64,000 bases of DNA from Prochlorococcus sp. AG-347-L21 (lineage in GTDB: Bacteria > Cyanobacteriota > Cyanobacteriia > PCC-6307 > Cyanobiaceae): assembly GCA_003278875.1 (NCBI GenBank), contig QCCQ01000005.1, positions 1-64,000 on the forward strand, given 5' to 3'. A model generated the notes under the pieces. It was not told the origin of the DNA. It saw only the letters and a list, made by a program, of their open reading frames with translations, and did no database searches. Below are positions 40,189-50,090 of this stretch, piece after piece; the first letter of the stretch is position 1; every line of letters begins with the position of its first letter. The position numbers were made by a program, and so were the translations under genes.

Positions 40189-41610
40189 ATGCTTTCGTCA
40201 CAAATCAAATCAAATGAAATCGTTTTTGGTAGTTGCAATAAAGATTTATTAGAAGAAATTATTTTCTACGGCATTGGACTTGGTGCTGATTTTGTAGAAA
40301 TATTTTTAGAGAATACTGACAACTCAAGCGTTTTAGCTGAAGAAGATTTTATTACAAGTGTAAGTCCATCATTTGGAAGGGGTGCTGGGATTAGAATTTT
40401 CAAGGGAAAAAAGGATGGATTTGTAAGTACAAATGATTTAACAAAGCATGGCTTGATGAGATCGGTATCTCAAGCTATTGAGATGTTAGACATAACAGAC
40501 AACAAAAGAGAAGTATTTAACGGTTTAAATAAACATAGGGACTATAGTTTATCCAAGAGAAAATGGATTAATGAAGTTCCATCTATTCATGAGATAAGTG
40601 AAAAACTACTAGTCAGCACAAAGTCTTTAAAAAAAGATAATAAAATAATAACTAGAAAAGGAAGTTACTCAAGAAATCTTCAAGAAGTAATTATAGCCTC
40701 CAGTGACGGAACCTATGTCTCAGATATTAGATTGCATCAAACAGTTGGACTCAACGTAATTGCAAGTGATGCCCAATATAGATCTAGTGGAAGTAGAAGA
40801 TTTGGATCGTCAGGAATGCCTAATGAATTCAGATTATGGGATCACGAAAAAGCAGCTAATGATGTGTTTGAAAGTTCAATGAACATGTTGTATGCAAATT
40901 ATGTTGATGCAGGACAAATGCCTGTTGTATTAGCCAATAAATTTGGTGGCGTCATATTCCATGAAGCCTGCGGTCATTTACTTGAAACTACTCAAATAGA
41001 GAGAGGAACAACACCATTTGAGAATAAATTGAATGAAAAAATTGCACATGAATCTGTAACAGCAATAGATGAAGGGATATCAGAAGGATCCTTCGGTTCA
41101 TTATCAGTAGATGATGAAGGTATGGAACCCGAAAAATCAGTTCTTATAAAAGATGGAATTTTAAAAAAATTCATATCCGATAGAGCAGGTGAACTAAGAA
41201 CTGGCCATAAAAGAACAGGGAGTGGAAGAAGACAAAATTATTCTTTTGCTGCAGCTTCAAGAATGAGAAATACTTATATAGCTAAAGGGGAGCACTCGAA
41301 AGAGGATTTAATCAATAGTATTAGTGAAGGTCTCTACTGCAAATCAATGGGTGGTGGCAGTGTAGGTGCTACAGGACAATTTAATTTTGCGGTAGAAGAA
41401 GGATATCTTATTAAAAATGGAAAATTAACTCGTCCAGTAAAGGGAGCAACATTGATCGGTGAGGCTAAAGAAGTTATGCCAAAAATATCAATGTGCGGAA
41501 ATGATCTAGAATTGGCTCCTGGATTCTGTGGATCCATTAGTGGAAGTGTCAACGTAACTGTTGGCCAACCTCATATTAAGGTTGATTCAATCACTGTTGG
41601 AGGAAGATAG
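40189..41610 (+). CDS. tldD: Metalloprotease TldD
   Basis: 473 residues. The zinc HExxxH motif 'IFHEACGHLLE' is intact (about 262-272), as are 'GRGAGIRIF', 'SVDDEGMEPEKSVLI' and the C-terminal 'GFCGSISGSVNVTVGQPHIKVD'. TldD pairs with TldE to cut unfolded peptides; in other bacteria the pair matures modified peptides such as microcin B17 or degrades CcdA. tldE follows 3 bp later, so the heterodimer is encoded in one transcript. Confidence 0.95.
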   Translation: MLSSQIKSNEIVFGSCNKDLLEEIIFYGIGLGADFVEIFLENTDNSSVLAEEDFITSVSPSFGRGAGIRIFKGKKDGFVSTNDLTKHGLMRSVSQAIEMLDITDNKREVFNGLNKHRDYSLSKRKWINEVPSIHEISEKLLVSTKSLKKDNKIITRKGSYSRNLQEVIIASSDGTYVSDIRLHQTVGLNVIASDAQYRSSGSRRFGSSGMPNEFRLWDHEKAANDVFESSMNMLYANYVDAGQMPVVLANKFGGVIFHEACGHLLETTQIERGTTPFENKLNEKIAHESVTAIDEGISEGSFGSLSVDDEGMEPEKSVLIKDGILKKFISDRAGELRTGHKRTGSGRRQNYSFAAASRMRNTYIAKGEHSKEDLINSISEGLYCKSMGGGSVGATGQFNFAVEEGYLIKNGKLTRPVKGATLIGEAKEVMPKISMCGNDLELAPGFCGSISGSVNVTVGQPHIKVDSITVGGR

Positions 41611-41613
41611 GAT

Positions 41614-42966
41614 ATGAATTCAAGAGAAATCACAACTCAAATCTCTAAAGCTGCAGATTTCCTAAATCTTAAAAAATGGGATTATGGAGCAAGCTTTTCT
41701 AATGATTATTCTGTGCAAGTAGATAAAGGAGAGGCTAAACAACTTAAGGCATCACAAAAGCAAATTTTAACTATAAGAGTTTGGAATCAATCTAATCTAG
41801 TCGGTATTACTACAACAAGTGATATTAGTGAATCTGGTATTAGAAAAGCTCTTAAGCAAGCAAATATAGCTTCTGATTTCGGCAATAAGAATGAAACTAC
41901 AGAATTTTCACCACTAGCTAAGGATCCTATTAAAGTTAAAGAATTTAAAAAAAGAAATCCTATTGGAATAAAAAAATTACTTACTCTTTTAAGAGGAGCA
42001 GAAGTAAAACTAATAGAAAGTCATGAATCCATAAAATCTGTTCCATATAATGGTTTATCTGAGAGTTTCATTGAGAGAGTTTATGCAAATAGTGAGGGTG
42101 CCTTTCGAAGTTATTCCAAAAGTCAAGCAGCACTATATTTATATGCAAGAGCAGAAGAGAAAAATAAGAAGCCTCGTAGTTCAGGTTCCGTAAAACTTGG
42201 ATATGGAGCTGATGATTTAGATATAGAGTCGTGTATTAAAGAGGCTTCAAATAAAACAATTTCTCATTTAAATTATTCATCTATTAAAACTGATAAATAT
42301 TTAATATGTTTTTCCCCAGAGTCTTTTTTAACTATCATTAACGCCTTTAGCTCAATGTTTAATGCTAGAAGCATTCTAGATGGAGTGAGTTTATCTAACA
42401 AAAATTCTATTGGAGAGAAACTATCTACAGAAGCACTTAATATTTATGATGATGGTCTTCACGAAAAGAATATTTCTTCATCACCATTTGATGGAGAGGG
42501 AACTCCTACCAAAAGACTATGTTTAATTAACAAAGGGAGAATAGATAATTTTATACATTCTGAATCAACTGCAAGAATATTTAAAACAATCCCTACAGGT
42601 CACGCTGGACTAGGATCAAAAGTTTCAGTATCCCCTGATTGGATCGTAGTTGAAAAATCAGAAAAAAACTTTGATCTAAAACCATCACTAGATCACTCTA
42701 CTTATGAGGGAGAATTCGTTTATATCGAAGAGTTAAATGCAATCCATGCAGGTGTCAGAGCAAGTCAAGGTTCATTTTCTCTTCCATTTGATGGATGGCT
42801 CTACAAAAACGGTAAAAAAATCTCTATAGAATCTGCCACCGTAGCAGGGGATATCAAATATCTTTTGAAAAATATAGTAAATATTGAATCAAGCCAGGAG
42901 GTAACAACAAGTGGGATTTCTCCACATATATGGGTGGATGAATTATCAATAACTGGTGACGCGTGA
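41614..42966 (+). CDS. pmbA: TldE/PmbA, non-catalytic partner of TldD
   Basis: 450 residues, paralogous to TldD but without the HExxxH motif, as expected for TldE. 'SVQVDKGEAKQLKASQKQILTIRVW', 'SPFDGEGTPTKRLCLINKGRI' and 'GVRASQGSFSLPFDGWLY' are family segments. It forms the lid of the TldD protease heterodimer. Its stop overlaps the GTG start of fmt by 4 bp. Confidence 0.94.
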   Translation: MNSREITTQISKAADFLNLKKWDYGASFSNDYSVQVDKGEAKQLKASQKQILTIRVWNQSNLVGITTTSDISESGIRKALKQANIASDFGNKNETTEFSPLAKDPIKVKEFKKRNPIGIKKLLTLLRGAEVKLIESHESIKSVPYNGLSESFIERVYANSEGAFRSYSKSQAALYLYARAEEKNKKPRSSGSVKLGYGADDLDIESCIKEASNKTISHLNYSSIKTDKYLICFSPESFLTIINAFSSMFNARSILDGVSLSNKNSIGEKLSTEALNIYDDGLHEKNISSSPFDGEGTPTKRLCLINKGRIDNFIHSESTARIFKTIPTGHAGLGSKVSVSPDWIVVEKSEKNFDLKPSLDHSTYEGEFVYIEELNAIHAGVRASQGSFSLPFDGWLYKNGKKISIESATVAGDIKYLLKNIVNIESSQEVTTSGISPHIWVDELSITGDA

Positions 42967-43943
42967 GAATTATATTCTGGGGAACACCTGAATATTCAAT
43001 TCCTAGCCTTGATATTTTTATTAAATCTAAGCACGAGGTAATAGCAGTAGTTAGCCAACCGGATAAGAAGAGATCTAGGGGAAATAAATTAATAGCCTCA
43101 CCTGTAAAAAACAATGCTGAGCAAAAATCTATAAAAATTTATACTCCAGAAAAAATTAGGGGCAATATAGATTTTATAAATGAACTTAAATCACTTTCTT
43201 GTGATTTGTTTATTGTTATAGCTTACGGGAAAATTTTACCCAAAGAGATATTGGAAATCCCAAAATTTGGCTGTTGGAATGCACATGCTTCATTACTTCC
43301 AAGATGGCGTGGTGCCGCCCCAATTCAATGGTCCCTAATGAAAGGCGATGAATTTACTGGTGTAGGAATTATTAAAATGAATGAGGGACTAGATACTGGC
43401 GACATATTGTTGGAAGAAAAAATTAAAATCAATAACATCGATAATTTTAATACATTATCGGAAAAACTTAGTATTTTATCTGCAAAATTATTTTTAAAAG
43501 CTACATCTTTAATCGAAGAAAATATTAATAAAAATACTAATCCTCGATTAACAAAGCAAAATACCCTTGGAAGAGAAATTACTTACGCAAGAATGATTGA
43601 AAAATCAGACTTTAAAATTGATTGGGGTAATGAGGCAATTAAAATTTCTCAAAAAATAAAAGCATTACATCCGCGAGCAAATACTACATTTAGAGGTAAG
43701 AACTTAAAAATACTTAAAATCAAAGTTTTGAGTATTGATGTAATTAAGAATGAAAAATACATTTTCATGAGCAATAATTCAAAAACAGGTATTATTCTTG
43801 CTGTAATAGCAAATGAAGGAATAATAATTTCAACTAAAACTGATCCGATTATTTTGTTAGAAGCAAAACTTGAAGGCAAAAACATTTCTAGCAAAAATCA
43901 ATTGATACAACAATTAAATCCATCAGTAGGAGAATATCTCTAA
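42963..43943 (+). CDS. fmt: Methionyl-tRNA formyltransferase
   Basis: 326 residues from a GTG start. 'RIIFWGTPEYSIPSLDIF' and the catalytic 'NAHASLLPRWRGAAPIQW' (Asn, His and the SLLPRWRG loop that binds formyl-tetrahydrofolate), then 'GLDTGDILLEEKI' and a C-terminal OB-like domain ('IKALHPRANTTFRGKNLKILK'). Role: formylates initiator Met-tRNA. The 3' end overlaps that of the convergent terC gene by 4 bp. Confidence 0.96.
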   Translation: MRIIFWGTPEYSIPSLDIFIKSKHEVIAVVSQPDKKRSRGNKLIASPVKNNAEQKSIKIYTPEKIRGNIDFINELKSLSCDLFIVIAYGKILPKEILEIPKFGCWNAHASLLPRWRGAAPIQWSLMKGDEFTGVGIIKMNEGLDTGDILLEEKIKINNIDNFNTLSEKLSILSAKLFLKATSLIEENINKNTNPRLTKQNTLGREITYARMIEKSDFKIDWGNEAIKISQKIKALHPRANTTFRGKNLKILKIKVLSIDVIKNEKYIFMSNNSKTGIILAVIANEGIIISTKTDPIILLEAKLEGKNISSKNQLIQQLNPSVGEYL

Positions 43944-44659
43944 GAATAATTTTTAGATTCTTTTTTAGAGAATCCCCAAATGAAAGCAAAAATAATCAAA
44001 ATATAAAAATAATAGTCTGGAAGAATAGATTCTTTAATTAAAGTATTTAGTAAAAGTTTAATTCCAACGATTAAAATTGCTACGTAACCGGCTGTTTCTA
44101 ATCTAGAAAATATATCCAGAAGTTTTAGAAAAATCCCGGATGTAAATCTTAAGGCTAATACTCCAATTAATGCTCCAAATATAATTAATATGTATTGATC
44201 GCTGATAGCTACTGCAGTAGTGATACTGTCTATAGAAAATGCAAAATCAGTAATTGAAAGAAGCGCTACAACCCTTAAAAACCTAAAATTATTTTTATTA
44301 TTATCTGTCCCATTTTCAGCGTTTTCTATATCTGAATTTAAAAAAACATTAGAGAAGAATAAGTATATTAAATAAAAACCAGCGAAAACTCTAATAAGAA
44401 TAAACTTTAGAAGAACATTAGATAAAATGATGAGAATAATCCTAAATAATAAAGATATTGTTATACCAATATTTAAGGCTCTTGACCTTAATTCTGAACT
44501 GTCGAGGGATTTAGTAAGAGAAGCTAGTGCTACAGCATTATCTGCAGATAATAATAATTCTAGAGCAATTAATATTGGTAAAAGTGTAAAGATTTCGTAC
44601 CAACTGTCTACCTGATCTAGCGTGGGTATAAAAGAATTTATTGCGGCTGAATCCATCAA
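43940..44659 (-). CDS. terC: TerC family integral membrane protein
   Basis: 239 residues with about seven membrane helices. Family motifs: 'ELLLSADNAVALASLTKSL' and 'DFAFSIDSITTAVAISDQYI', each with the acidic residues thought to bind metal; also 'GFYLIYLF' and 'ETAGYVAILIVGIKLLLN'. TerC-like proteins in plants and cyanobacteria act in thylakoid protein insertion or Mn2+ export; which applies here is unknown. Divergent from mfd. Confidence 0.88.
   Translation of the reverse strand: MMDSAAINSFIPTLDQVDSWYEIFTLLPILIALELLLSADNAVALASLTKSLDSSELRSRALNIGITISLLFRIILIILSNVLLKFILIRVFAGFYLIYLFFSNVFLNSDIENAENGTDNNKNNFRFLRVVALLSITDFAFSIDSITTAVAISDQYILIIFGALIGVLALRFTSGIFLKLLDIFSRLETAGYVAILIVGIKLLLNTLIKESILPDYYFYILIIFAFIWGFSKKESKNYS
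43942..43966 (+). terminator. Intrinsic terminator after fmt, within terC 3' end
   Basis: AAGAAT (43942-43947) pairs with ATTCTT (43957-43962) over a 9-nt loop, followed by TTTT; an outer pairing TCTCTAA/TTAGAGA can extend it. The hairpin overlaps fmt's stop codon and the 3' end of the opposing terC gene. Confidence 0.5.
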
Positions 44660-44730
44660 ATATAATTCACAATCAGTATAAAATCTAATATAATATATCG
44701 GATATTTGTAATCAAGATCGATAACTATAA

Positions 44731-47700
44731 ATGAGTTTAAATACTTTAGTTGATTATATTTCTAACTCACAAATTACTTCTGAATTAATAAAAAGAATTT
44801 CAAAAAATAATGAATTAAATATTATTGGTTCAAGTAGATATGCTAAATCAATAATTTTGGATAGCATCGCAAAAAAAGAGGGGAAAAATATATTATTAAT
44901 TTGTCCTAATGAAGAAATTGCATACAAATGGATTGGTTATTTTGAAAGTATAAACAATAAAGAAGTTTTATATTATCCTCCTACAGAACATCTACCATAC
45001 TCATCAATTAATAAATCCAAAGAGATTGAATTTAGTCAGCTTACTGTTTTATCCAAATTAATAGAAAAAGAGAAAAATGAACTCAATATTGTCATATCAA
45101 CAGAGAGATCACTACAACCTCATCTAATAAATAAAAACTTATTAATTGAAAACAAGATAAATTTGCAAAAAGGAGTTGAAATCGAGATTCAAGAATTAGC
45201 AAATAAACTAACTTTGCTGGGTTATACAAAGGAAAATGTGACATCAGCAGAAGGATTTTGGAGTAGGAGAGGGGAAATAATAGATATTTATCCTGTAAAT
45301 AATGAGTTTCCTATAAGATTAGAATTTTTTGATAATGTAATTGAGAAAATAAGAGAATATGATCCACACACACAGAAAACATTAGAAAGTATTAATAATA
45401 TTGAAATAATACAGGCTGGATTTAATTTGTTAATAAAAGATAAGTTAAATAATTTATCTAAGAACAGTATTTTTAATTCCGAAGATATAAATAAAAATAA
45501 TCTTGATCGTTATTTAGGAATCATTGAAGAAGAACCTAGAAATATAATAGATTTTATAAATAGGGAAACAATTCTTGTAATTGATGAATTAGAAGATTGT
45601 AAAAAATTTGCAAATAATTGGTATCTAGATTCAGAAAGTAATTTTGATAATTGTGTGCATGAATTAAATGAGAACCTTAAAAATAATGAGATAAATTTTG
45701 AAGCCAAACCTAATTTGCATTTAAAGTTTGACGAAATATTAAATTCACTGGGAAATTTTAATTTAATAAAGTTTTATGAATTTGAATCTAAAGTAAATAT
45801 TGATAATAGGTTTTTGTTAAATGATAAAAGATTAAATTCATACTCTAAAAATATAGGAAAATTATCCAATGATATAAATAAAAAAATAAAAAATAATGAA
45901 AAAGTATGGATATTATCAGCACAGCCATTAAGAACAAGGACTTTACTTTTTGAGCACAAATGTAATACAAACTTCTTAAACAATCCTAATGATATTGATG
46001 AAGCATTTAAGTCAATTAATAATTCAACTCCTCTAATTTTAAAAAATAAGAACAATTATGAAATCGAGGGTTTTTATCTTCCGATATGGAGAGTTGTCCT
46101 GATAACAGATAAAGAATTATTTTCACAACAATCTCTTTTTAATAATGTATTCATAAGAAGAAAAAAAAGAAGTGTCAATTCAAATATAAATGTAGATAAG
46201 ATTAGTCCCGGTGATTTTATAGTCCATAAAAATCATGGGATAGGAAAATTTATAAAAATTGAAAAAATAAATTTAACTGGAGATTCAAGAGATTATTTAG
46301 TCATTCAATATCAAGATGGGAAGATAAGTGTTGCCGCTGATCAACTCGGTAGTATCAACAGATATAGATCAAGCGGAAAAATAAAGCCGAAAATAAATAA
46401 ATTAGGGGGGACAGAATGGGAAAGAATAAAAGATAAAAATAAGAAACAAATCAAAAAGGTTGCTGTCGATATATTAAAACTTTATGCAAAGAGAGAAAAA
46501 TTAAAGGGGCACATATACCCAGAAGATGGTCCTTGGCAAGATGAATTAGAGGGATCATTCCCTTATCAACCAACCCCAGATCAAATTACTGCTGTGAAGG
46601 AAATAAAATCTGATATGGAAAGCGATAAGCCAATGGACAGGTTAGTTTGTGGAGATGTAGGATTTGGTAAAACAGAAGTCGCAGTTCGTGCTATTTTTAA
46701 GGCTATAACATCAGGCAAACAGGTAATATTACTAGCACCAACAACAATCCTAGCTCAGCAACATTGGAGAACACTAAATAATAGATTTTCACCTTACCCT
46801 ATAAAAGTTTCATTACTCAATAGATTCAAATCCATCAATGAAAGAAGGGAGATCTATGCAGGTTTGAAAAATAACAAAATTGATTTAGTTGTAGCAACAC
46901 ATCAAATTTTAGGAAAAGAAATAGAAATTAAAAATTTAGGATTACTTGTTATTGATGAAGAACAAAGATTTGGAGTAAGGCAAAAAGAGAAAATAAAAAA
47001 AATCAAAACAAATTTAGACGTTTTAACTCTCTCGGCAACTCCAATTCCAAGAACTCTTTATATGAGCTTATCTGGACTGAGACAAATGAGCTTACTAAAT
47101 ACTCCTCCTCCATCAAGAAGATCAATAAAAACATATTTATCCGAAATAGATATGAACGTTATAAGAACTGCAATTAATAAAGAACTTGATAGGGGAGGGC
47201 AAATTTTTTATGTTCTTCCAAGAATTTCTGATATTGATCAAGCTGTAGTCAAATTAAAAAATATGATTCCCAGCTTAAAATTTATTATTGCTCATGGGCA
47301 AATGAACGAAACAGAGCTTGAAAATGCAATGATAGCTTTTAATAATGGAGAAGTTGATCTAATGATATGCACAACGATAATTGAAAGTGGATTAGACATC
47401 CCTAAAGTAAATACAATCATTATTGAAGATTCACACAAATTTGGCCTTTCACAACTTTATCAACTTAGAGGAAGAGTTGGTAGAAGCGGTGTACAAGCAC
47501 ATGCTTGGTTATTTTATCCAAATATAAATAAAATTAATGACGCTGCAAAACAAAGATTGAGAGCGATAAAAGACTTTTCAGAACTGGGAAGTGGATACCA
47601 ACTTGCAATGAAAGATATGGAAATAAGAGGTGTTGGTAGTTTACTAGGAGAAGAACAAAGTGGAAAGGTTAATGCTATTGGATATGATTTATATATAGAA

Positions 47701-48240
47701 ATGCTCCATGAAGCTATTTCAGAAATCAGTGGGCAAGAAATACCTGAAGTAAACGACACTCAAATTGATCTACCAATAAATGCATTTATACCTGCAACAT
47801 GGATATTAAACAGGGAAGAGAAGCTTGAGGCTTATAAATCTGCTACTGAATGTTTAAATAATGATGAATTAACTGAATTAGCTACAGACTGGGTGAATAG
47901 ATATGGAAACTTACCCAAACCTGTTGAGTCCCTAATTATGATAATGAGGCTAAAATTACTAGCTAAAAAATGCGGTTTTAATAAGATCAAGCTCAAAAAA
48001 CCAAACATCCTGATAGAGACAAAACTAAAAAATTCTACTTTTAAAATTCTTAAAAATTCTTTAGCAAGTAGTGTTCAAAATAAATTTAATTTTAATGAAG
48101 GCGAACAATTATCAATCATCACTATAAGAGGTTTAGGTGTAACTGAAATTCAAAATCAAATTGATCAACTAATGTTGTGGTTCGGATCATTTGAAAGAGA
48201 AATAAATAATTTCGATAAAGAACTTATTAAAAGAGAATAA
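44731..48240 (+). CDS. mfd: Transcription-repair coupling factor
   Basis: 1169 residues. UvrB-like N-terminal region ('YPPTEHLPYSS', 'GFWSRRGEIIDIYPV'), an RNA-polymerase-interacting domain beginning 'GDFIVHKNHGIGKFI', then RecG-like helicase motifs: Walker A 'CGDVGFGKTEVAVRA', DEEQ 'LLVIDEEQRFGV', 'LTLSATPIPRTLYMSL', 'IIESGLDIPKVNT' and 'QLRGRVGRSG'; C-terminal domain 7 follows. Role: removes RNA polymerase stalled at lesions and recruits UvrA. Pairs functionally with uvrC in this window. Confidence 0.97.
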   Translation: MSLNTLVDYISNSQITSELIKRISKNNELNIIGSSRYAKSIILDSIAKKEGKNILLICPNEEIAYKWIGYFESINNKEVLYYPPTEHLPYSSINKSKEIEFSQLTVLSKLIEKEKNELNIVISTERSLQPHLINKNLLIENKINLQKGVEIEIQELANKLTLLGYTKENVTSAEGFWSRRGEIIDIYPVNNEFPIRLEFFDNVIEKIREYDPHTQKTLESINNIEIIQAGFNLLIKDKLNNLSKNSIFNSEDINKNNLDRYLGIIEEEPRNIIDFINRETILVIDELEDCKKFANNWYLDSESNFDNCVHELNENLKNNEINFEAKPNLHLKFDEILNSLGNFNLIKFYEFESKVNIDNRFLLNDKRLNSYSKNIGKLSNDINKKIKNNEKVWILSAQPLRTRTLLFEHKCNTNFLNNPNDIDEAFKSINNSTPLILKNKNNYEIEGFYLPIWRVVLITDKELFSQQSLFNNVFIRRKKRSVNSNINVDKISPGDFIVHKNHGIGKFIKIEKINLTGDSRDYLVIQYQDGKISVAADQLGSINRYRSSGKIKPKINKLGGTEWERIKDKNKKQIKKVAVDILKLYAKREKLKGHIYPEDGPWQDELEGSFPYQPTPDQITAVKEIKSDMESDKPMDRLVCGDVGFGKTEVAVRAIFKAITSGKQVILLAPTTILAQQHWRTLNNRFSPYPIKVSLLNRFKSINERREIYAGLKNNKIDLVVATHQILGKEIEIKNLGLLVIDEEQRFGVRQKEKIKKIKTNLDVLTLSATPIPRTLYMSLSGLRQMSLLNTPPPSRRSIKTYLSEIDMNVIRTAINKELDRGGQIFYVLPRISDIDQAVVKLKNMIPSLKFIIAHGQMNETELENAMIAFNNGEVDLMICTTIIESGLDIPKVNTIIIEDSHKFGLSQLYQLRGRVGRSGVQAHAWLFYPNINKINDAAKQRLRAIKDFSELGSGYQLAMKDMEIRGVGSLLGEEQSGKVNAIGYDLYIEMLHEAISEISGQEIPEVNDTQIDLPINAFIPATWILNREEKLEAYKSATECLNNDELTELATDWVNRYGNLPKPVESLIMIMRLKLLAKKCGFNKIKLKKPNILIETKLKNSTFKILKNSLASSVQNKFNFNEGEQLSIITIRGLGVTEIQNQIDQLMLWFGSFEREINNFDKELIKRE

Positions 48241-48313
48241 ATTATTAAATAATTATATAAAATCCGCGAATCAGTAAGATTTCGGTTAGGTTTATTGAAA
48301 TTTTATTTATTTC

Positions 48314-48475
48314 ATGGGTGAATATATAGACGTCGGAATACAAACCTCGATTTTACCCTTATCTATTATTATTTCATCAATAGTACTTGGCATATATGCA
48401 TTATTTGGAGAAGAAGCAGAAAATGATGATGATGATTCTGATTCAGGAAGTGGCGGCCTAATGCAGCCTATTTGA
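48314..48475 (+). CDS. Small single-helix membrane protein with acidic tail
   Basis: 53 residues. A short N-terminal segment ('MGEYIDVGIQTS') and one membrane helix ('ILPLSIIISSIVLGIYALF') precede an Asp/Glu/Ser/Gly-rich tail ('GEEAENDDDDSDSGSGG'). The well-formed helix, ATG start and acidic tail support a real protein of unknown function. It sits 73 bp after mfd and 2 bp before the stop of the convergent membrane gene. Confidence 0.6.
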   Translation: MGEYIDVGIQTSILPLSIIISSIVLGIYALFGEEAENDDDDSDSGSGGLMQPI

Positions 48476-48477
48476 AA

Positions 48478-48846
48478 TTATTTATAAATAATTTGTTTTG
48501 ACTTTATCTTAGAGACTTTAAATAACCTATAAAAAGAACCTATCAATAAAATAAGAGCAGTAAATAAAGAAACAAAAATAAAAATCACCAAGAATATTTC
48601 ATAGAGATATGAAAACAGATCAATTAATAATAAAAAAGATTTATTTAATGTCGAAGGAAGAGTTTGCAACAGCAAATTTTTATTTGGAATTAAATAAATT
48701 ATATAAACTAATAAAACACTCAAAATAAACAAAAAGAAAGATTCAGTAAATAGTCTTCTTTTGGATTTTCTTCTTAAATTAAATTTTTTTTTAAAAATAT
48801 ATTTATCAGATCTAATATTCAAATTTGGGATGTTTAAATCTGCCAT
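48478..48846 (-). CDS. Two-helix membrane protein of unknown function
   Basis: 122 residues. A basic N terminus ('YIFKKKFNLRRKSKRRLF') is followed by two strong hydrophobic segments ('FFLFILSVLLVYIIYLI' and 'YEIFLVIFIFVSLFTALILLI') and a basic tail. Positive-inside charges predict both ends in the cytoplasm. No family recognised. It is separated by 88 bp from the DUF4335 gene upstream on the same strand. Confidence 0.65.
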   Translation of the reverse strand: MADLNIPNLNIRSDKYIFKKKFNLRRKSKRRLFTESFFLFILSVLLVYIIYLIPNKNLLLQTLPSTLNKSFLLLIDLFSYLYEIFLVIFIFVSLFTALILLIGSFYRLFKVSKIKSKQIIYK

Positions 48847-48934
48847 AAATCAAAGCTCAAAGAATAAATTTGAATAACTCTGAAAAGAAATTATCCTATA
48901 GTATCGTGTTTATATTTAAGATGCTAATTGCTCT

Positions 48935-49525
48935 TTATTCAGGGTTTATTAGTTCTTTTTTTTCTATATTTTCAAAAGGACTATAAAAATAAATTAAAGA
49001 AGAAGAGAGTAGAATTAAAGAGCAAAAAGCAAAAAACGGTGGCATAAAAAAATTGAAAAAGTTAATTTTTTTATTAAACCCAAATCTTGATTTTTTAGTA
49101 ATTTTAGTACTTATATCAGTTTTTTTTATTCTTATTTTTGGCGATTCATTTAACTGATCAAAACAATTTATGGTATCTGAAAGCAGTGAATTACCAATCT
49201 TTAAAACTAAAGGCTTTACATTTGGTTTAGAGCTCTTTAGAACAATATTATGTATGTGGAGATTATCGGCTTTTATATCGATTAATTTAGACTCATATAT
49301 TGGGATTTCGTTTTTGATTAAAAGATTTGAATAAATATAAAAAGCATTCATAATAGGCCCTAAATGTTCAATTTTTCCTTCAATAACTGGTTTATCAACT
49401 ATGGTTAATTTCCATTGAGAAATTATAGATATTTGATCCTTATTTTCATTATTGGAATAATCTGGCAGTCCCATTATTTCGAGGCTTGCTGAAGATTGAT
49501 GAAATGACAATTTATTTTGCATCAT
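48935..49525 (-). CDS. DUF4335 family protein
   Basis: 196 residues. 'SFHQSSASLEIMGLPDYSN', 'ISQWKLTIVDKPVIEGKIEHL' and 'GKIEHLGPIMNAFYIYSNLL' fit the cyanobacterial DUF4335 family. A membrane helix near the C terminus ('FFMPPFFAFCSLILLSSSLI') anchors it. Function unknown. The gene starts 1 bp after the stop of the DUF3038 gene, an arrangement repeated in many cyanobacteria. Confidence 0.85.
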   Translation of the reverse strand: MMQNKLSFHQSSASLEIMGLPDYSNNENKDQISIISQWKLTIVDKPVIEGKIEHLGPIMNAFYIYSNLLIKNEIPIYESKLIDIKADNLHIHNIVLKSSKPNVKPLVLKIGNSLLSDTINCFDQLNESPKIRIKKTDISTKITKKSRFGFNKKINFFNFFMPPFFAFCSLILLSSSLIYFYSPFENIEKKELINPE

Positions 49526-49526
49526 A

Positions 49527-50051
49527 TTAAAAATCGTATAAAAAATTCTTCAACTTTTGATAACCCTGATTTGAAATGCAAAAAGATAAAATAAGCAAAG
49601 ATTTTATGATAGTCTCATCATTTTCAGCTTGATTTAAAAGCTTTTTAACTCTAATACTATCCATATTAAACCTCTCTTTAATCAACTCAACAAATCTCTT
49701 ATTAAAATCATTCCAAACAATTGAATTCTGTTCAATATCTTCTTTAGATTTCATTATCTCTCTAATATAAGGATATAAATATTTAGACATTTCAACTGTA
49801 ATTCTAATTAAGGCATCGAATTCGTTAAGTTTAATATTGTTAGTAACAAAAGATTTTCTCAATGGATTGTTGTTCCTTAATTTCCAAATGGTCACTTTAT
49901 TTGGAAAAACCTCATTTAGATTAAGTTTATTTGATAAGGCGTAAAGGGATTGAATACCATTTAAGTCAATAGTTTCTAGTATTAATAATAATAAATCAAG
50001 CTTCTCTATAGATTTTCTTGATACCTGATTTCCTCTAGTTAAAACTTTAAT
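49527..50051 (-). CDS. DUF3038 family protein with apparent ATT start codon
   Basis: 174 residues if translated from ATT at 50049-50051. The first standard start in this frame is the GTG at 49895, but the family clearly extends upstream: 'RKSIEKLDLLLLILETIDL', then 'WKLRNNNPLRKSF' after it. Between the in-frame stop (50058-50060) and that GTG there are 54 codons with no ATG, GTG or TTG. The ATT gives '(M)KVLTRGNQ', a natural beginning. Alternatives are an internal GTG start with loss of the N terminus, or a sequencing error. Function unknown; paired with DUF4335. Confidence 0.7.
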   Translation of the reverse strand: MKVLTRGNQVSRKSIEKLDLLLLILETIDLNGIQSLYALSNKLNLNEVFPNKVTIWKLRNNNPLRKSFVTNNIKLNEFDALIRITVEMSKYLYPYIREIMKSKEDIEQNSIVWNDFNKRFVELIKERFNMDSIRVKKLLNQAENDETIIKSLLILSFCISNQGYQKLKNFLYDF

Positions 50052-50090
50052 TGTTCTTTAATAGATTATGAACTAATTATAACAGGACTA

